This document shows positions 23,311 to 36,109 of a stretch of DNA of 64,000 nt, in pieces. Positions within the stretch are counted from its first letter, which is position 1, and each line of letters begins with the position of its first letter. The notes under the pieces were generated by a model. The model did not search any database. It worked only from the letters and a program-made list of their open reading frames with translations, and was not told where the DNA came from. Position numbers and translations under genes: made by a program. Origin of the DNA: Vanilla planifolia (Eukaryota > Streptophyta > Magnoliopsida > Asparagales > Orchidaceae); the NCBI GenBank assembly GCA_023846275.1, contig JAIUJO010000229.1, positions 186,030 to 250,029 of the forward strand, given 5' to 3'.

Positions 23311-25430
23311 CTCATGGTGAATGGTTACTCACTTACACTATCACCTTGCTTTACCCCTCTTTATGTAAAGGTAGCATGTTCTGCATATAAGTAGAATAAA
23401 CAGTAAGTAAAATATTTAGTAGATAAATTTGATTAATAAATGATATTTAAATAAAATTAATAATTTTAATATTAAATGCAAAAGATAACACCATAATATT
23501 GATAAAATATTGTACCCTAAAATTTATCAACAAATATCACTTTAGTGATACCTTAATGAGTTGAGATAGAGTTTAGAATTAAATATTCTCATATATGATT
23601 ATCCTTATATACCTCTAGATTATATATATATATATTCTTTATTTCTATTATTATTAATTGTTTCTTTTTTTCAATATTGTCATCTTCCTCTTTATTAAGG
23701 TGATAATTTTTATTAATACCACTATCTTATATTTCTATTTTTTTTCTTTTCTGTGTTAGGATTTTATGTCTTTTTCTTTTATTCTTTTGGTCTAATATAT
23801 TTCCAATTTTATTTCATACAATGCATCATATGTTAGGATCTTATTACTTTTTATTTTTTCTTTTTTTATTCACGGCTGAATATATTGCTGATGCTACATC
23901 ATTCCCTACATCTTATGCTATGGTCTTATTTATTTTTCTTTCATTTCTTAAGGTATAATTCATTTAGAAAAACCAAATTTTAATTTCTTATTATTTTATT
24001 TCTATTTTATAACCAATATGAAGACTTGTTTATCTTACTTCTATGTTTATTCCATCCCATTTTTATTCTTTTTCAAGTTTATATTTTTATATATTATCCT
24101 ACATAGCATAGAAAATGAAACATATAAATATATCAATATAATCGTGGTTATAATTTTTTTACAGCATGCTAATACATATACAAATACTTTCGTTTTATTT
24201 CAATAAAATGTTTTACTTATATTACTAGTTTTAGATTTATATAACTAAAACTTCAATTGTATTTTATTTTAATATTTTTTTATTCCTAATCATAAATGAG
24301 ATGTATTTTGTTTAATAGTATATTATTTTATAAATCTTTTATATTCTTATAGAATTTTTTAAGATTTTTTTCTTATTAATTCTTTTGTTATGATATTATC
24401 ATATAATATTTTCACAAAAACTTACTATACTATTTGCTTATAACATCTTTCAAGCCATCTTATCCTTTTCTCAGACTTCCTTTTTAAATAAATTGTATTT
24501 GTTTCATATTGATATCATATAATATGATGAATTCTAGTGGTTGTTTTCCAAATATTTCATCAAATAATCATATTAAATAGTTCCATTCAATTCTTACTCT
24601 TAAACTAATTATACCTTACAAAATGGTACTTGCATACTAAACAATTTTCTCAGAAAAAATGTTTCCTGCTTTACTAAATTGATCATACTACACAAAAAAT
24701 TATTTACACCAGATGTTCCTCTTAGGAAATCAAGATTATAGATTTCTTAAGCTTATATTATGTACAATACGATGAGACAATTTGTACAATATGAACATGA
24801 CATATTTCAATTATTCATCTTATAAAGCTTATCCTAAAACTTAGGAAAAGAAAGAAAATATTTCTTTCATTCTATACAATCAGGGCATTGGTCATGCCAC
24901 AACGAAAAAAAAAATGAAAAAGAGGATTTGATTCAACCTCCAACCATATACTCTACTTATCCTTTCATTACTTTCTCTTTTCCGATTCTTAGCCTACTTG
25001 TTATTATAATCTAAGAAATCTCTTCTATAGTTGTATTCCTTGTTTCTCCTAAAGCTCCTTCCTTAAGAAATCAATTATTATTGACTCATCTCCTCAATTA
25101 TACAGATTAAGTTTAGATTTCTTTTAAGATCTAATTTAGAGATTATAATATTAGAGATGCTAATAGATTATTAGAAAATATGAAATAAACTATACTAATT
25201 AAGGTTAGGTAGTGTGTGTGATACTTTAAAACTATTCAAATATTAATATTTCAAAGTTGTAGTATGGATTATTAAGTTTAGTGAGTGACAATATCTTATA
25301 CATTAAGTATAAAATCCCACAAAATAGTTTTTGTCACATCCAATTTCATAAATATAAAATAGATAATTTTAGACAAACTCTAAATGAAATACTTCAAATA
25401 AAAATAACAATTCTAACTTTATTTTACTAT
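19991..25430. other. AT-rich intergenic region
   Basis: No recognised protein domain. At 20870-21410 the minus strand has protein-like patches, including an open frame of 62 codons at 21220-21408, that may be decayed transposon coding; I cannot name the family. TA tracts occur at 21734-21757 and 23231-23305. The rest (21.9-25.4 kb) is very AT-rich, with pyrimidine runs near 24950-25060, and shows nothing further. Confidence 0.45.
23231..23305. repeat. (TA)n microsatellite, about 37 units
   Basis: Uninterrupted TA dinucleotides for roughly 75 bp, one of the two longest pure arrays in the window. Confidence 0.97.
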
Positions 25431-25500
25431 GTAGAAAATAAAAATTACTGAAAGGGTACACCTTTTTGACGATGATGTGGGTGTTGGCAGAAGCAAGAAT

Positions 25501-25621
25501 TTGTTTGGTTATCGACTCTCCCAGTAGAAGGTATGTCGCCTTTGATCCTTGTCTCTCACATGGGTTTGATTGTTAGCTCTCTCGGTGAAAAGTCTCTCAC
25601 CTTCGATCCTTGTCTCTCACA
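25501..25621 (+). repeat. Two-copy tandem repeat, unit about 61 bp
   Basis: The unit at 25504-25560 is repeated with changes at 25565-25621. Both copies end in GATCCTTGTCTCTCACA, with CTTTGATCC in the first and CTTCGATCC in the second. It lies just left of an LTR fragment and may belong to it. Confidence 0.8.
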
Positions 25622-25639
25622 AAGGAAGTTGGAATATCT

Positions 25640-26345
25640 AAAACTAGAGTTGGGCGTACACACTTTACTCACAAAAGTAAAAACACACAAATAAAAGAAA
25701 TTTTATTTCTTAATTATTTTGTCATTCTATATGATGAACATTATAATTTATAAAAATATCAAAGGTTCATCAGTAATTTTTTTAAAAAAATAATAAAAAA
25801 TTATAAAATTAATTGAATTAGCTAGTTCCCAAACTGGTTGTGCATTTCGAATGATGGTAACAGCAAGTGACAAAATGGTGGATAGCAAAACGGTGAGCTG
25901 AGCAATGCGGGTGGAGCTGTTGATCTGATTTTTGGGTAGGCATGGGTCAGGTAGAATAGAATGGGTCAACGGGGTTGGCAAGCAGGCTTGGGTCATCACC
26001 GGTTGTGTGTGGGTCGAGTAGATCAGCCAGGTTCTCAGGTCAAATCTGGTCACGCAGGCACACAGGTCGGCTTGGGCGACGACAAAGTGGGCTGACGATG
26101 TGATGGCAGCAAATAGTAATAAACAATGATAGGCTGTGAAAACAACAAAAAAACTCAATTTTAAGCATTTTTTGAAGAAAATTTCAACTAAATTTTGCAT
26201 CAATAGACTTATGAAACTAGTGCAACACCAATAGCTGTGTGTTTGTGGGCTAATATTAGACACTTTTGTGTCATCTTTTCTTTAATTCTTCTCTTCTCAT
26301 CTTCCTAAAGCTTTTAACCTCTTCCCACTAATAGTTATAAGATAA
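25640..26345 (-). repeat. LTR fragment C, related to the G1 LTRs
   Basis: Shares with G1 LTRs A and B the same order of blocks: the ATATGATGAACAT/TTTATAAAAAT region, an AT-rich run, the GC-rich GGGTC island (25915-26080) and then TGAAGAAAATTTCAAC-like sequence. No internal region adjoins it, so it is a solo or truncated LTR. A 171-codon minus-strand open frame at 25748-26263 runs through the island and is most likely non-coding. Confidence 0.6.
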
Positions 26346-26364
26346 ATTTTTGAGATAAGTCTTA

Positions 26365-26527
26365 ATTAGGATTACATATATATACATGTATACATATATT
26401 CAGATATATACATATACATACATATATATACACACACTCACTCATGCACACACACAAATACATACATACATGCGTACATACAAATATATATGTATGCATG
26501 CATGCATGTATGTATGTATGTATGTAT
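26365..26527. repeat. Compound TA/TACA/CATG/TATG microsatellite
   Basis: Alternating purine-pyrimidine sequence passing from TATACA through CACACACTCA to TACATACA and ending in (TATG)n. It directly follows LTR fragment C. Confidence 0.93.
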
Positions 26528-27939
26528 TCCAAAATTCTTTCTTTAATTCACCATAATTGTATTTGAGTTCTTAAAACTTAAACCCAAAAACTAACAAGTT
26601 TCTTTCACTGAGTTTTTTTAGTGAAGTTTTTTTTAGCGACATGCTATTTTGACATTCAAGAAACTTTGCAAAATTTTATGCTTTTTGAGATTATAATCAA
26701 AATAATATTATAATCTCTCAACTTTAAGAGATAGGCTTATCTTACTGAATAAGAATTAATTACATGTTAAATCTTATAATTATAATATTATAAAATAATT
26801 ACATTATATGGACTCCACAACTATACATGTGTAACATATTCCCTTTGGATGGTTCTCAGTTGTCTTGCATATTTTTTTATTGCTTCTTCTGCATTTATGT
26901 GTTATTTATCATCCTTCATGATGCTTTACTACTTGTAATTATTAGCTTGTCTATTGCATATTTTATAAATATTGTCTCCTTATATTATAAATCAAGGCAC
27001 ATATTTGCATAGAGTTGGGTGCACGTATTGCCTGATAATACTTCGTAATACCATCCTTAATAGCATTATTAAAAAGGAAATTAAAGTCTTGACATAATTA
27101 GATGACACTAGCCATTTAACTAGATGAGAAATAATGATTAGGGCTAACTCCTATCCAAATATAGATCAATATTCTTCTTAGTTTGGCTATTAAATATTTC
27201 AAATTTTAGAAATCAAATGGACAAAATCTTATTAATAACTATCCATTTTCTTAAATACATGTAACATCAATTCATAATAATAATAAACAAAACATATATC
27301 TTAAACTAAAATAAAAATATTTTCACACTATCACAAAAAACTCATCTTGTAGATTGGCAACCCATAAGATATAATAGCATACAATAATTGATCTCTAGCA
27401 AAACTATATATACAATACATTAGAATCAACATCATAATATTTTCTATCCAAAAATAGCTTATTTTTATTCATGGGGATCTAACTCATATATTTTTAGGTT
27501 CCTCTACTCAATGAGTGCCTATGTCATGTCCTTTAATATAAATAAAAAATAAGCATAATAAGCTCAACAGATAAACTAATAAATATAGCAAAATAGGTAA
27601 AGTAATGAAAATACAATATAATAAAACATCATCCCAAGTATTATATTAATATGCATGGCATCTAAAAAGTAGTTATGCCTCTATAACAATATAGAAGTAT
27701 AACAATGTTTTACTGATATATACACACAATGTACAGTAATACTAATCTTTGTTTTCATTTATTTATTGAGCATATTTATTTTTATATTTCTTTATATTTA
27801 TTTATATAGTACTTATCCATTTCAAAATTATATCTATTTTCAAATATTATCCATTTTCAAATATTATGGACCTTATTTTCTAAATAGCTTTTATCCTAAA
27901 AATCTTTGTCACATCTCTCTTTACAACTCATCATATCAA

Positions 27940-28165
27940 CTATTAAATCATAAAACAAGTGACATATACATATATCATCTCTATGAACCTTAATTATCAA
28001 ATCACATAGCAAATGCTGACCACCATATCACACAATAACAAACATTAGTTTCTAATCGTATAATAAGTAGCTCTACTCATGAGATCAGTTGCTAGTGATA
28101 TCAAATTTTACCATATCACAAAAAAAGTGGTATTTGCAGATCATACAACAAATGGTATTACCAAA
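27940..28165 (+). repeat. Degenerate short repeats of ATCATA-ACAA type
   Basis: Six variants of a roughly 22-bp word recur in 225 bp: AATCATAAAACAAGTG, AATCACATAGCAAATG, TATCACACAATAACAA, AATCGTATAATAAGTA, TATCACAAAAAAAGTG and GATCATACAACAAATG. Spacing is irregular. They resemble the GATCATACAAGT words at 9.9-10.5 kb and may be LTR sub-repeats. Confidence 0.5.
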
Positions 28166-30661
28166 TAAATCCATAGGAAAAAAACACATCATTAATGCTA
28201 ATTTTCTTTTATTTCTCATAATAAATGAGACTCAAAAGCTTGAATTTCTTTCACTTATTTTTTTAGCCTTTATTAAGTCACATAACATTTACTTTTTTCT
28301 TTTTCAAATATTTTTTTGTATTGTTATTTCTATTATATCGATTATTCTCAAAAGTACTATCATGGTGTAATTACACACACATACACACATAAACATTAAT
28401 TTTCATATTATTATTCCCCATTTAAACCATTTGTCACCACATTCATGCACTTGTGCCACATCATGCATGCAATAACCTAAATGAAATTACTAAATATGCA
28501 TATACACATGTCAATGATGGCATGTTATTTATGCCAAAATGTGCAATACAAAAATACAAAGAAGAAATTATTTGCATACAAATATTTCAATTTAACATAG
28601 AATCAAAATTACTATTTGTATTGTAATTAATTTAGTGTATTTATTTGGATCTTTAAAGACTACTCTATTATCAATTTCCTATTTTCTTTCTCTTTAAACA
28701 CAATATAAATAGCATACGAGGTTCACAATATACTCATTTTAAGCAGTACATTGAATTGCTTATTTTGATTGCTAAAAGACTTTTCTAATTACAAAAATAC
28801 ATTAGAAAAACAATTAAAAATGCAAGCAACTATATTACCCAACCCCACAACTTAATTTACCAACTCAAACATACATAAAACATTGAAACAAAATTTATAA
28901 CAATTCTCTTGAATATAATATGACCTTTAGAACTTTTCCTTGAACTTTTTAATAACAAGAACTAAGCAACTTAATGAAGCAATTTTTGAGATACATCCTC
29001 TATGTAGTGACACTTGTAAACCTTAATTAATTATACATAATGTTCCAATCAAACCAAGAGAAATCATTATACTCCAATTACATTCATTATGTTTAGTACT
29101 GCGAATCATAGCTAGCTATTATGGCTTTGCCTCCCTTGAGCTATTGCAGAACTATTGCAATAATTAAGCAACATTCTCCTAGGTTTCCTGTCAAATCCTA
29201 CTTCAATTAATAATCTTAATAAAAATAAATAAATAAATAAAAATTACAATATTGTCTTCCTCCTTGCTTTCATCTACCAAACAACAACATCATAAGCCCT
29301 CAATTCTTACTCTTCATAGTTGCAATAGCTCACTATTTTTTTTTCCAAGATAGTTCCAAAGTAGCAACTCTAGCCTTAGTTTTGCTTCTGCTTACTATAG
29401 AAACCAAAAGGAATTCCCTTGCTTTAGCTTCCTTCTGTTGCATAAATGGAATGAAACTCTTCTAAGTTAAAGCTTCCATTGCTTTCCCACTTAATGCAAC
29501 AACAAACAAATTCAATGAAATTTTTATAGCAACTCATTCTTCTCTTGGACCTTGCTGCCCCTTGCCCCCAATGCCATTGCAACAATTGATCCTTCCTCTT
29601 ACAACTTTGATTCCAGCATAAAAACAACTGATTTTGCCGATTCATTACTTTCTACAACAAACACTTGCCAGAATCTCAATCCCCTTGTAGCTTCTTCTTC
29701 ATAGCCCTGCACATTGCAACTACAATAGTTTCTCTCCTTAGCAACACATTATAGAGCACACCTTATACTATTAAAAAAAATACTTGTTGCATTCAACACT
29801 ACATTTATGTCTTACATAAGCAAGGTTCCTCTCCTATCTTCCTAATTCCTTCTTATATCGCAAAAGCAACTAAAGCCCCCTATAGAGGATAAAAGTTCTT
29901 GTGATCGAGCTCCAAAATCCTCACAAACCAAATACGGGCACATGATTCAAATGGAGTTCCATTAGCCTTATACAGCAACAACTATCCCATTGAATAACCT
30001 TCTTACTATAGTTGTACCTAGTAATAGCTTCCATAGGGTCCTCCTTGATCAACTCCTTATGAAAATGAAGTTTGATACTTCTCGAGATTGGTCGAGAAGC
30101 TTCCTCAAAATAAAATTTTACCAATACTCTTTTTCGTTGCCTTAATGAGAAGAAATTAAATCTGGCATTATTATTATTAAAAGTGTAGTGTTAATTTAGA
30201 AATAATAGTTTGTTTAAATTCCTCAATTTTTAAAAAAATTATAAGAAATTCAATTGACCTTTAAAAATTATATTACATTAAGATTAAAAAAATGCAATAT
30301 TAATTTAAAAAATAATTCATTTAAATTTCTAAAATTATAAAAATTTATTCTAAATTCATATGGTTTTTAAAAATTTAATGCACATGTGAGAAATTTCTTC
30401 ACAATGGACTCGATCCACAAACATTTTTTTTTTGAATTTTTTATTATTTTATTTGACAAATTTTTTAAGATGAATCAAAGTAATATTATTTTTATTTTAG
30501 TTCAAACAAATTTTAAATTTTTTATATCAAATACTCATATTAAGCATAAAACTTAAGAATAGAAAATATAAGTTATAATATAAGTGCACTTAGTTGCTTA
30601 TAGATTTAGACTCTTAATGTGAGTGATATGATATTGAGCTCTATCAAAAAATATTTGTAAC

Positions 30662-30673
30662 TATATGTATATG

Positions 30674-30708
<35 letters not shown>

Positions 30709-30725
30709 GTCTGTATGTATGTATG
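30662..30725. repeat. TA/TATG microsatellite
   Basis: TATATGTATG leads into about 13 TA units and ends in GTATGTATGTATG. Confidence 0.95.
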
Positions 30726-31900
30726 ATTACTTGATATAATATTTTTGGATGGTGACAACATTTGAGGTATAATTTGTGCATTATTATTATTTAGTTTATT
30801 TTGTTAATTTGTTGAGAAAATATGGATTTCATAATGTTTGCTATCATCTTTACTTGATTTTATGTTGTATCTTTAATTCTTTTTTGTATACTTTAATATG
30901 ATCCAATATTTTATGATATATATGTTATTGGGTTTATTTAAGAAAAAATTTGATAGGAAAGTGATAAGGTAGCATCAAAGTCAAAGGTTGATTTAGCATC
31001 TAATGATGATATAAAAGGATTAAATAAATTAAAATTTTCTTTAATGATTTTGAATGAATAGAGGAGAAAAACTATAGTCTCTGTCCTTGTCAAGTATGTT
31101 TATGTGTTTGCAATGAATCGAATTGACATTATTAATCTTGAAGTAGGAATTGTTAGCATTTCTTGGACATTAAGAATCCAGTTGCCCCATTTCAATAGTG
31201 AAAATGTTTTAGACTTGATAAATTTGCAATCATTTGTGATAAAATCAATAAACTATTTGAAGTCAAGTTCATTTACTAATCATGGACCTGTATAATTTGC
31301 TGGTGATTAATTATAAAGGAAGAAAACCCAAAAAACAACTAATGAAATTGATATGATAGGTCGAATGATAGCAAGAGAGGAGTCCACATGATTTTAAGAT
31401 ACAACTATTAGTGAAGTGAGAGTTTATCTACTACTAAAAGAGAATCACCACAATAAAAAGAATTAATCAACAATAAGTGAGATAATGATCAATAGAAAAT
31501 CATCAGTTACGATTAAAATATGATCTAATTAAAAATGGACAAATACGATTTATATAAAATCTTGAACAGTAATTCATATTTTCAACCAATATAAAATGTT
31601 AACTACTTATAATATTGAACATCAACTATTATAAAATATTAACATTTTAATATAATGATAGCTTGCTAACCAGTATTTAAACATTTATCCTTTGTTTAAT
31701 ATTTAATTCCAGAATGCCCCTTTGTACCTATTCTATGGCTACAACAAAACTTATTCAAAAGTAATTATTTATTTTTTTTTCAATTTTACTTGAACAATTA
31801 GTCACTTAAAAGGGTGTCACAAGGTGCTTAGAGATTCAACATTGTTTGCAAAATTAGTCTCTTCATTTTTACTTAAAATTTTTTGTTCAATTATTTTGAA

Positions 31901-34294
31901 TCCTAATTTTTGTGTCAACGATCTATGTATTACGGTAAGGAAGCTTTCAAACTTCTCTTAGCGGTGGGTCATACGGACCACAGCGGCTTCAGTGGCCCGA
32001 TCAAGACAGCTAATTTAATGCCTGTCGAAAGTTAAAAATCAAAACTATGAACTATTACTAATGATTCGTTTGATTATTGTAAATTAAAAAAGAGTTGAAA
32101 AACAAAATTAAAATGAGTTTTTGTAAATGAATCGTTAAAAATAAATTATAAATGATATAATATAATTGAACAAGAGCTCTTGAAAAATTATATGAGGCTG
32201 GCTAAAATGTTTTTTTTTAATAACGGTTCATAAACGCTTCAAAAAGATTACAATACGCGTGCTTATCATCAAAACTGTAAAACTACGTTAAAAAAAACTA
32301 ACTTTAACGAGGGTGTTAGGTTTCTCATTCTTGAATGAGCAGCTATAATCCAAATCTCCCGTTATTATTTAACAATAAGATCATAAATATATACTTGAAT
32401 GCTTCTTTAGCAAAAGATAAGAAAAAATTATACATAGTACAATTTGAAGAAAAGATCCATGACATCTATATTCTGTTGTCTATGTTCATTTGTCAGCAAC
32501 AAAGTTCGTTGGATTTTAATTCGTTGCCTAATCTAAAAAGTCTAACGTTAAAGGATCGAATTGACATGATGAAAATTTAATATTGATTTCCTTAATAAAT
32601 TGTTATTTGTAAATTATTATTAATTTTTGTTAAAAAAACTGTTTGGAAATTTGTGGTCAAGAAATATTTAACGAAACAAATATTATAAAGAAAATAAAAT
32701 ATCCTTTCATTATTTGATTGAAGAACGAAATAAGTTTTTTATTAGTATTTTAAGATAATAAAATTGTAATGTGATCTTTTTATTGCTTTTTATTAAAAAA
32801 AATCTATTTTCTAAATATGATAAGACAACTTTGATTTTGTTTTTGCAAAACATCGTTATAACAGTAGCTGGTGGGTCTTGTTTTTTTTTAAGAAAACAAA
32901 AAAATATTTTTTAACATCTATAATTACCATTATTTATTTTATTTTCAAAAAAATCATTGATTAATTATTTATATATATTTTTTTCATCAAAATCATATTT
33001 TTATAATTACTATTTTATTATTATTTTTTAATTATCATAACAAATAAAATTTTCTTACACTTCTTATTGTACTTCAAACAATCACTGAATGATACGTTGA
33101 TCCGTTTATAAAGTTTAAATATAATAAACTACATAACATAACTTAACAATTCATGTAATACAAATAGATCACTAAAACTCAACTATTCAGCACATGAATG
33201 TATAGGTCTCGCAAAGGAAGATTAATAGTATTTGAAAAGAGAAATGATTTTCTAAAGAAATAAAGCTGAGAAAGAATAATTTTTCATACTCGAATAAACT
33301 TATCACTTAATTTATGTAATATGATGTTGTATTGAATACAAAAATTCATAGTTCTCTTAAAATATTTAAGCAATATTTATGATAATAAATTCAAAAAATC
33401 ATTATTATATCATTTTCATTATATTTAAATGTATATAAACGTTAAAGTGCTTCACATTACATATAACAAATGGTAACTTGATAGCATTTTGGTATAATTT
33501 GAAGCAAGATAAGAACATGGTTATATTTTAAAAGGAAAACAAAATCTAAAGTAATTTTTATGAAAGCTTCAAAAGAAGCTCAGCAACAACTTTAATGGTG
33601 ACCATTCGAAAAAATAATTTACTTAAACAATATTTCATCGTGGGGAAATCTGAGAAAAAATAAAGCAAATTGTATTGCTTAAAATAATTTTGAGAAGAAA
33701 ATAATTTCTTCAATTTTATTTAAGAAAATTTTCATTTGGATGTTTTATTATATTTCGCATTTTTTGTTTTAGCACTAATTTTATTCTATTTATATGACTA
33801 AAAGCAGAAGCTCTAGTCACATGTGGAGTTGTCGTAAGAAATAAGTATTAAGTCACGAGTCAAACTGGCGGACTGGAATTAACTTGGAGCTCACTTTAGT
33901 TGGCCGTACAGCTAACTCCATATTATGATAAATATAATATAATACGTATAAAAGCCATTATAATAGTGTAACAGCGCAAAACAATAAATATAAAATTTTT
34001 TAACTAATCGTCAAGTACAAGTTATATGTTTACGTTGGTAATAACTATAAATCAATGGAATTCATAAATTTTTACTTAATATAGCCATCAACATTGGAAG
34101 AGTCCACCTATCGAATGAACCAATCTGTGAAGAAAGAAAAAAAAAATATTCTTTCAATATCAGAATTGGAATTCGTCTGCATCGGCCAAATTAGCATTTT
34201 ACGAAATATTGATATCCATTAGTCTCTTGACGGCAAACACCAGTATTTGTATTTGAGAAATCACTATTTTTAAAAATGTGACTATTATACACAA

Positions 34295-34298
<4 letters not shown>
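31901..34298. other. AT-rich stretch without recognised repeats
   Basis: No transposon domain seen. A small GC-richer island (about 31935-32010) contains GGTGGGTCATACGGACCAC, an imperfect inverted repeat, followed by CAGCGGCTTCAGTGGCCC. An 81-codon open frame at 32335-32580 begins with a true ATG but has no recognisable motif. A TATAAAAG box on the plus strand at 33947-33954 is an isolated promoter-like word. This stretch looks the least repeat-derived in the window. Confidence 0.4.

Positions 34299-34329
<31 letters not shown>
34299..34329. repeat. (TA)n microsatellite
   Basis: About 15 TA units, uninterrupted. Confidence 0.95.
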
Positions 34330-34330
<1 letters not shown>

Positions 34331-34817
34331 CACATATACTTATATATGTAAATCAAATTACCATGTATACATTATTTTCTATAATTGTATTGTTAAAAAG
34401 AGAGAATAAAAATAAGATATGAATAGATATTTTTATAACTCGTGTTTATCTCAATATTTTCATTATGTAAAGCCTAGGAGTTAAGAAGATACAAGATTTG
34501 CTTCTTCAAGATGATATTTTGATTTTATAGTTTGTACGAAATCACTAATACGTATCTTAATCTAAGGAAATAGTTGTATAGTTTTATTAATTATTTTAGT
34601 TCTTATAATCTTAAATGCAAATAATGAGATATCTAAATAAAAGAATTATAATCAATTCTTTCTTATTTTATTTAATAGGTTTAATGGGTATCTATTTCTA
34701 AAAAATACTAATATTACAACATAATATAAGACTTTAAACTCTATCTTCATAGAAATTAAAGAGGTAAAATACTTCTGATTTTAAACATCAAAGGCTCGAA
34801 CGTTCAAACTACAAGTT

Positions 34818-36088
34818 GATGGAATAATAGCTAATTCAAACAATCATAACTGATTTTGTATACAGACTTGAACACACACCAATGCACACACACATGCACA
34901 AAAATGTACAAACATGCACACACATGAACAAACACGTGCATAGAGACCCACACATGCCCTCAAACACATGCACACAAATGACCCATGCAAACACACACGC
35001 ATGTGCACACATGGACATACACAATTGTAAAAACATGCGCACACATGCACATGTGCATACACAAACATGTAGTAATGCACACACACACACACATGCATAT
35101 GCACATGCGCACATTGATAGAGATGTTCCTGCACACACAAATAACCATGCATGCTAACACATACATACATAGACATATGCACAAGCTCACACACCTACAC
35201 CCACATACTCACATAAACACACATGCATACACACACACACACATATACACGCACATTTACGTGAATGCACAAGCACGAACACAAACATAAACACACACAT
35301 GCACATGCTCACACCTACACAAAATACATATGCACATATACAGATCTACACCCATACAAAGATACACATGCATTAGCACACACATGCATATAGACATGCT
35401 CAAACACATGCAAGGATATACGTGTTGACACACACACACATACAGGTGCACACAGTCGTAAACACATGTGCAAATACACAGAGCATAATAGAACAGACGT
35501 GCACATACACATAAACATATATGCACAATCACACATGCACACACACACATGTGTCCACATGCACACACATAAAAAGGTTTTAATAAGGCAAAATAAAATC
35601 TTTTTTTTTCTTCAAGCTCTTTTTCTTCCACTTCAATTTCTTTGAATCTCTCGAAGAAACAAATTGGATCTCCTCCAATGCTTACTCTCCATCTCCCTGA
35701 GCTCTCCCTTCTTTTGACTTTCTTCCTTCACTCATGGCTCATAATATAGTTGACATGTTCCACACATAGAAGATTATCCTCTAATTTAATAAGTGGATGA
35801 GTTAATATAATAATTTTTTTTGTTTTATTTTCATCTCATTTTTTATTTAAAATTACAATAAATTTAAATGAGCTCCAAAACTTACAAGCTATATGCTTAA
35901 AAATTCTTTAGATTAAGACTTTTGTAATGTTCTACTCAAATCTAGGATCTAACTACTATTATCTTGGTATGCATTTTAAGGTACTCACTTGTTAATATAT
36001 TTCTAACTTTCATATTTCACATAAACATATCTAATACATATAACTTTATTTTGAAGGATAGTCAAGGTTAATTAATTAAGCTACTACA
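34818..36088 (-). repeat. G2 3' LTR (copy D)
   Basis: Aligned with copy E: 35595-35990 matches 41041-41404, including the exact 19 bases at 35631-35649 and 41082-41100. Bases 35980-36088 match 46572-46683. The right end CTACTACA (36088) directly follows the end of the integrase relic. About 700 bp of the LTR seen in copy E (40314-41030) is replaced here by a CA-rich array. The left end near 34818 is inferred from a weak match to 40178 onward. Confidence 0.75.
34868..35573. repeat. CA-rich ACACATGCACA minisatellite-like array, about 0.7 kb
   Basis: Roughly 700 bp of CA dinucleotides mixed with CATG, TGCA and ACAT words and no fixed unit length, almost purely alternating purine-pyrimidine. Open frames appear on both strands in several phases, all Cys/Val/His/Thr-rich, and are artefacts. 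It sits inside LTR copy D. Confidence 0.93.
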
Positions 36089-36109
36089 AACTCCTATCTT
36101 ATGAAAAAT

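Larger units (their letters stand above)
26528..31900. other. AT-rich intergenic region
   Basis: No recognised domain. A GC-richer segment at 29100-30130 has repeated TTGCAAT/TTGCAAC words on the plus strand and two minus-strand open frames (29424-29645 and 29921-30124) of 73 and 67 codons. It may be LTR-type sequence, but I cannot assign it. An AAAT run sits at 29224-29242 and a TA/TATG microsatellite at 30662-30725. A 63-codon frame at 31104-31295 matches nothing I know. Confidence 0.45.

Noticed and set aside
25748-26263. 171-codon minus-strand open frame with many Thr, Cys and Ser
   Set aside because: It lies across an LTR fragment and its GGGTC island, with no domain; related LTR copies do not keep the frame.
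32335-32580. 81-codon open frame as a small host gene
   Set aside because: It starts with ATG and has mixed composition but has no motif, no clear promoter and no homologue known to me; at this AT content such frames arise by chance.
33947-33954. Plus-strand TATAAAAG as a host promoter
   Set aside because: No open frame or transcript-like sequence follows within a plausible distance.
34836-35631. Several overlapping 76-124-codon open frames rich in Cys, Val, His or Thr
   Set aside because: They occur in multiple phases on both strands of the CA array, which lacks stop codons by composition.
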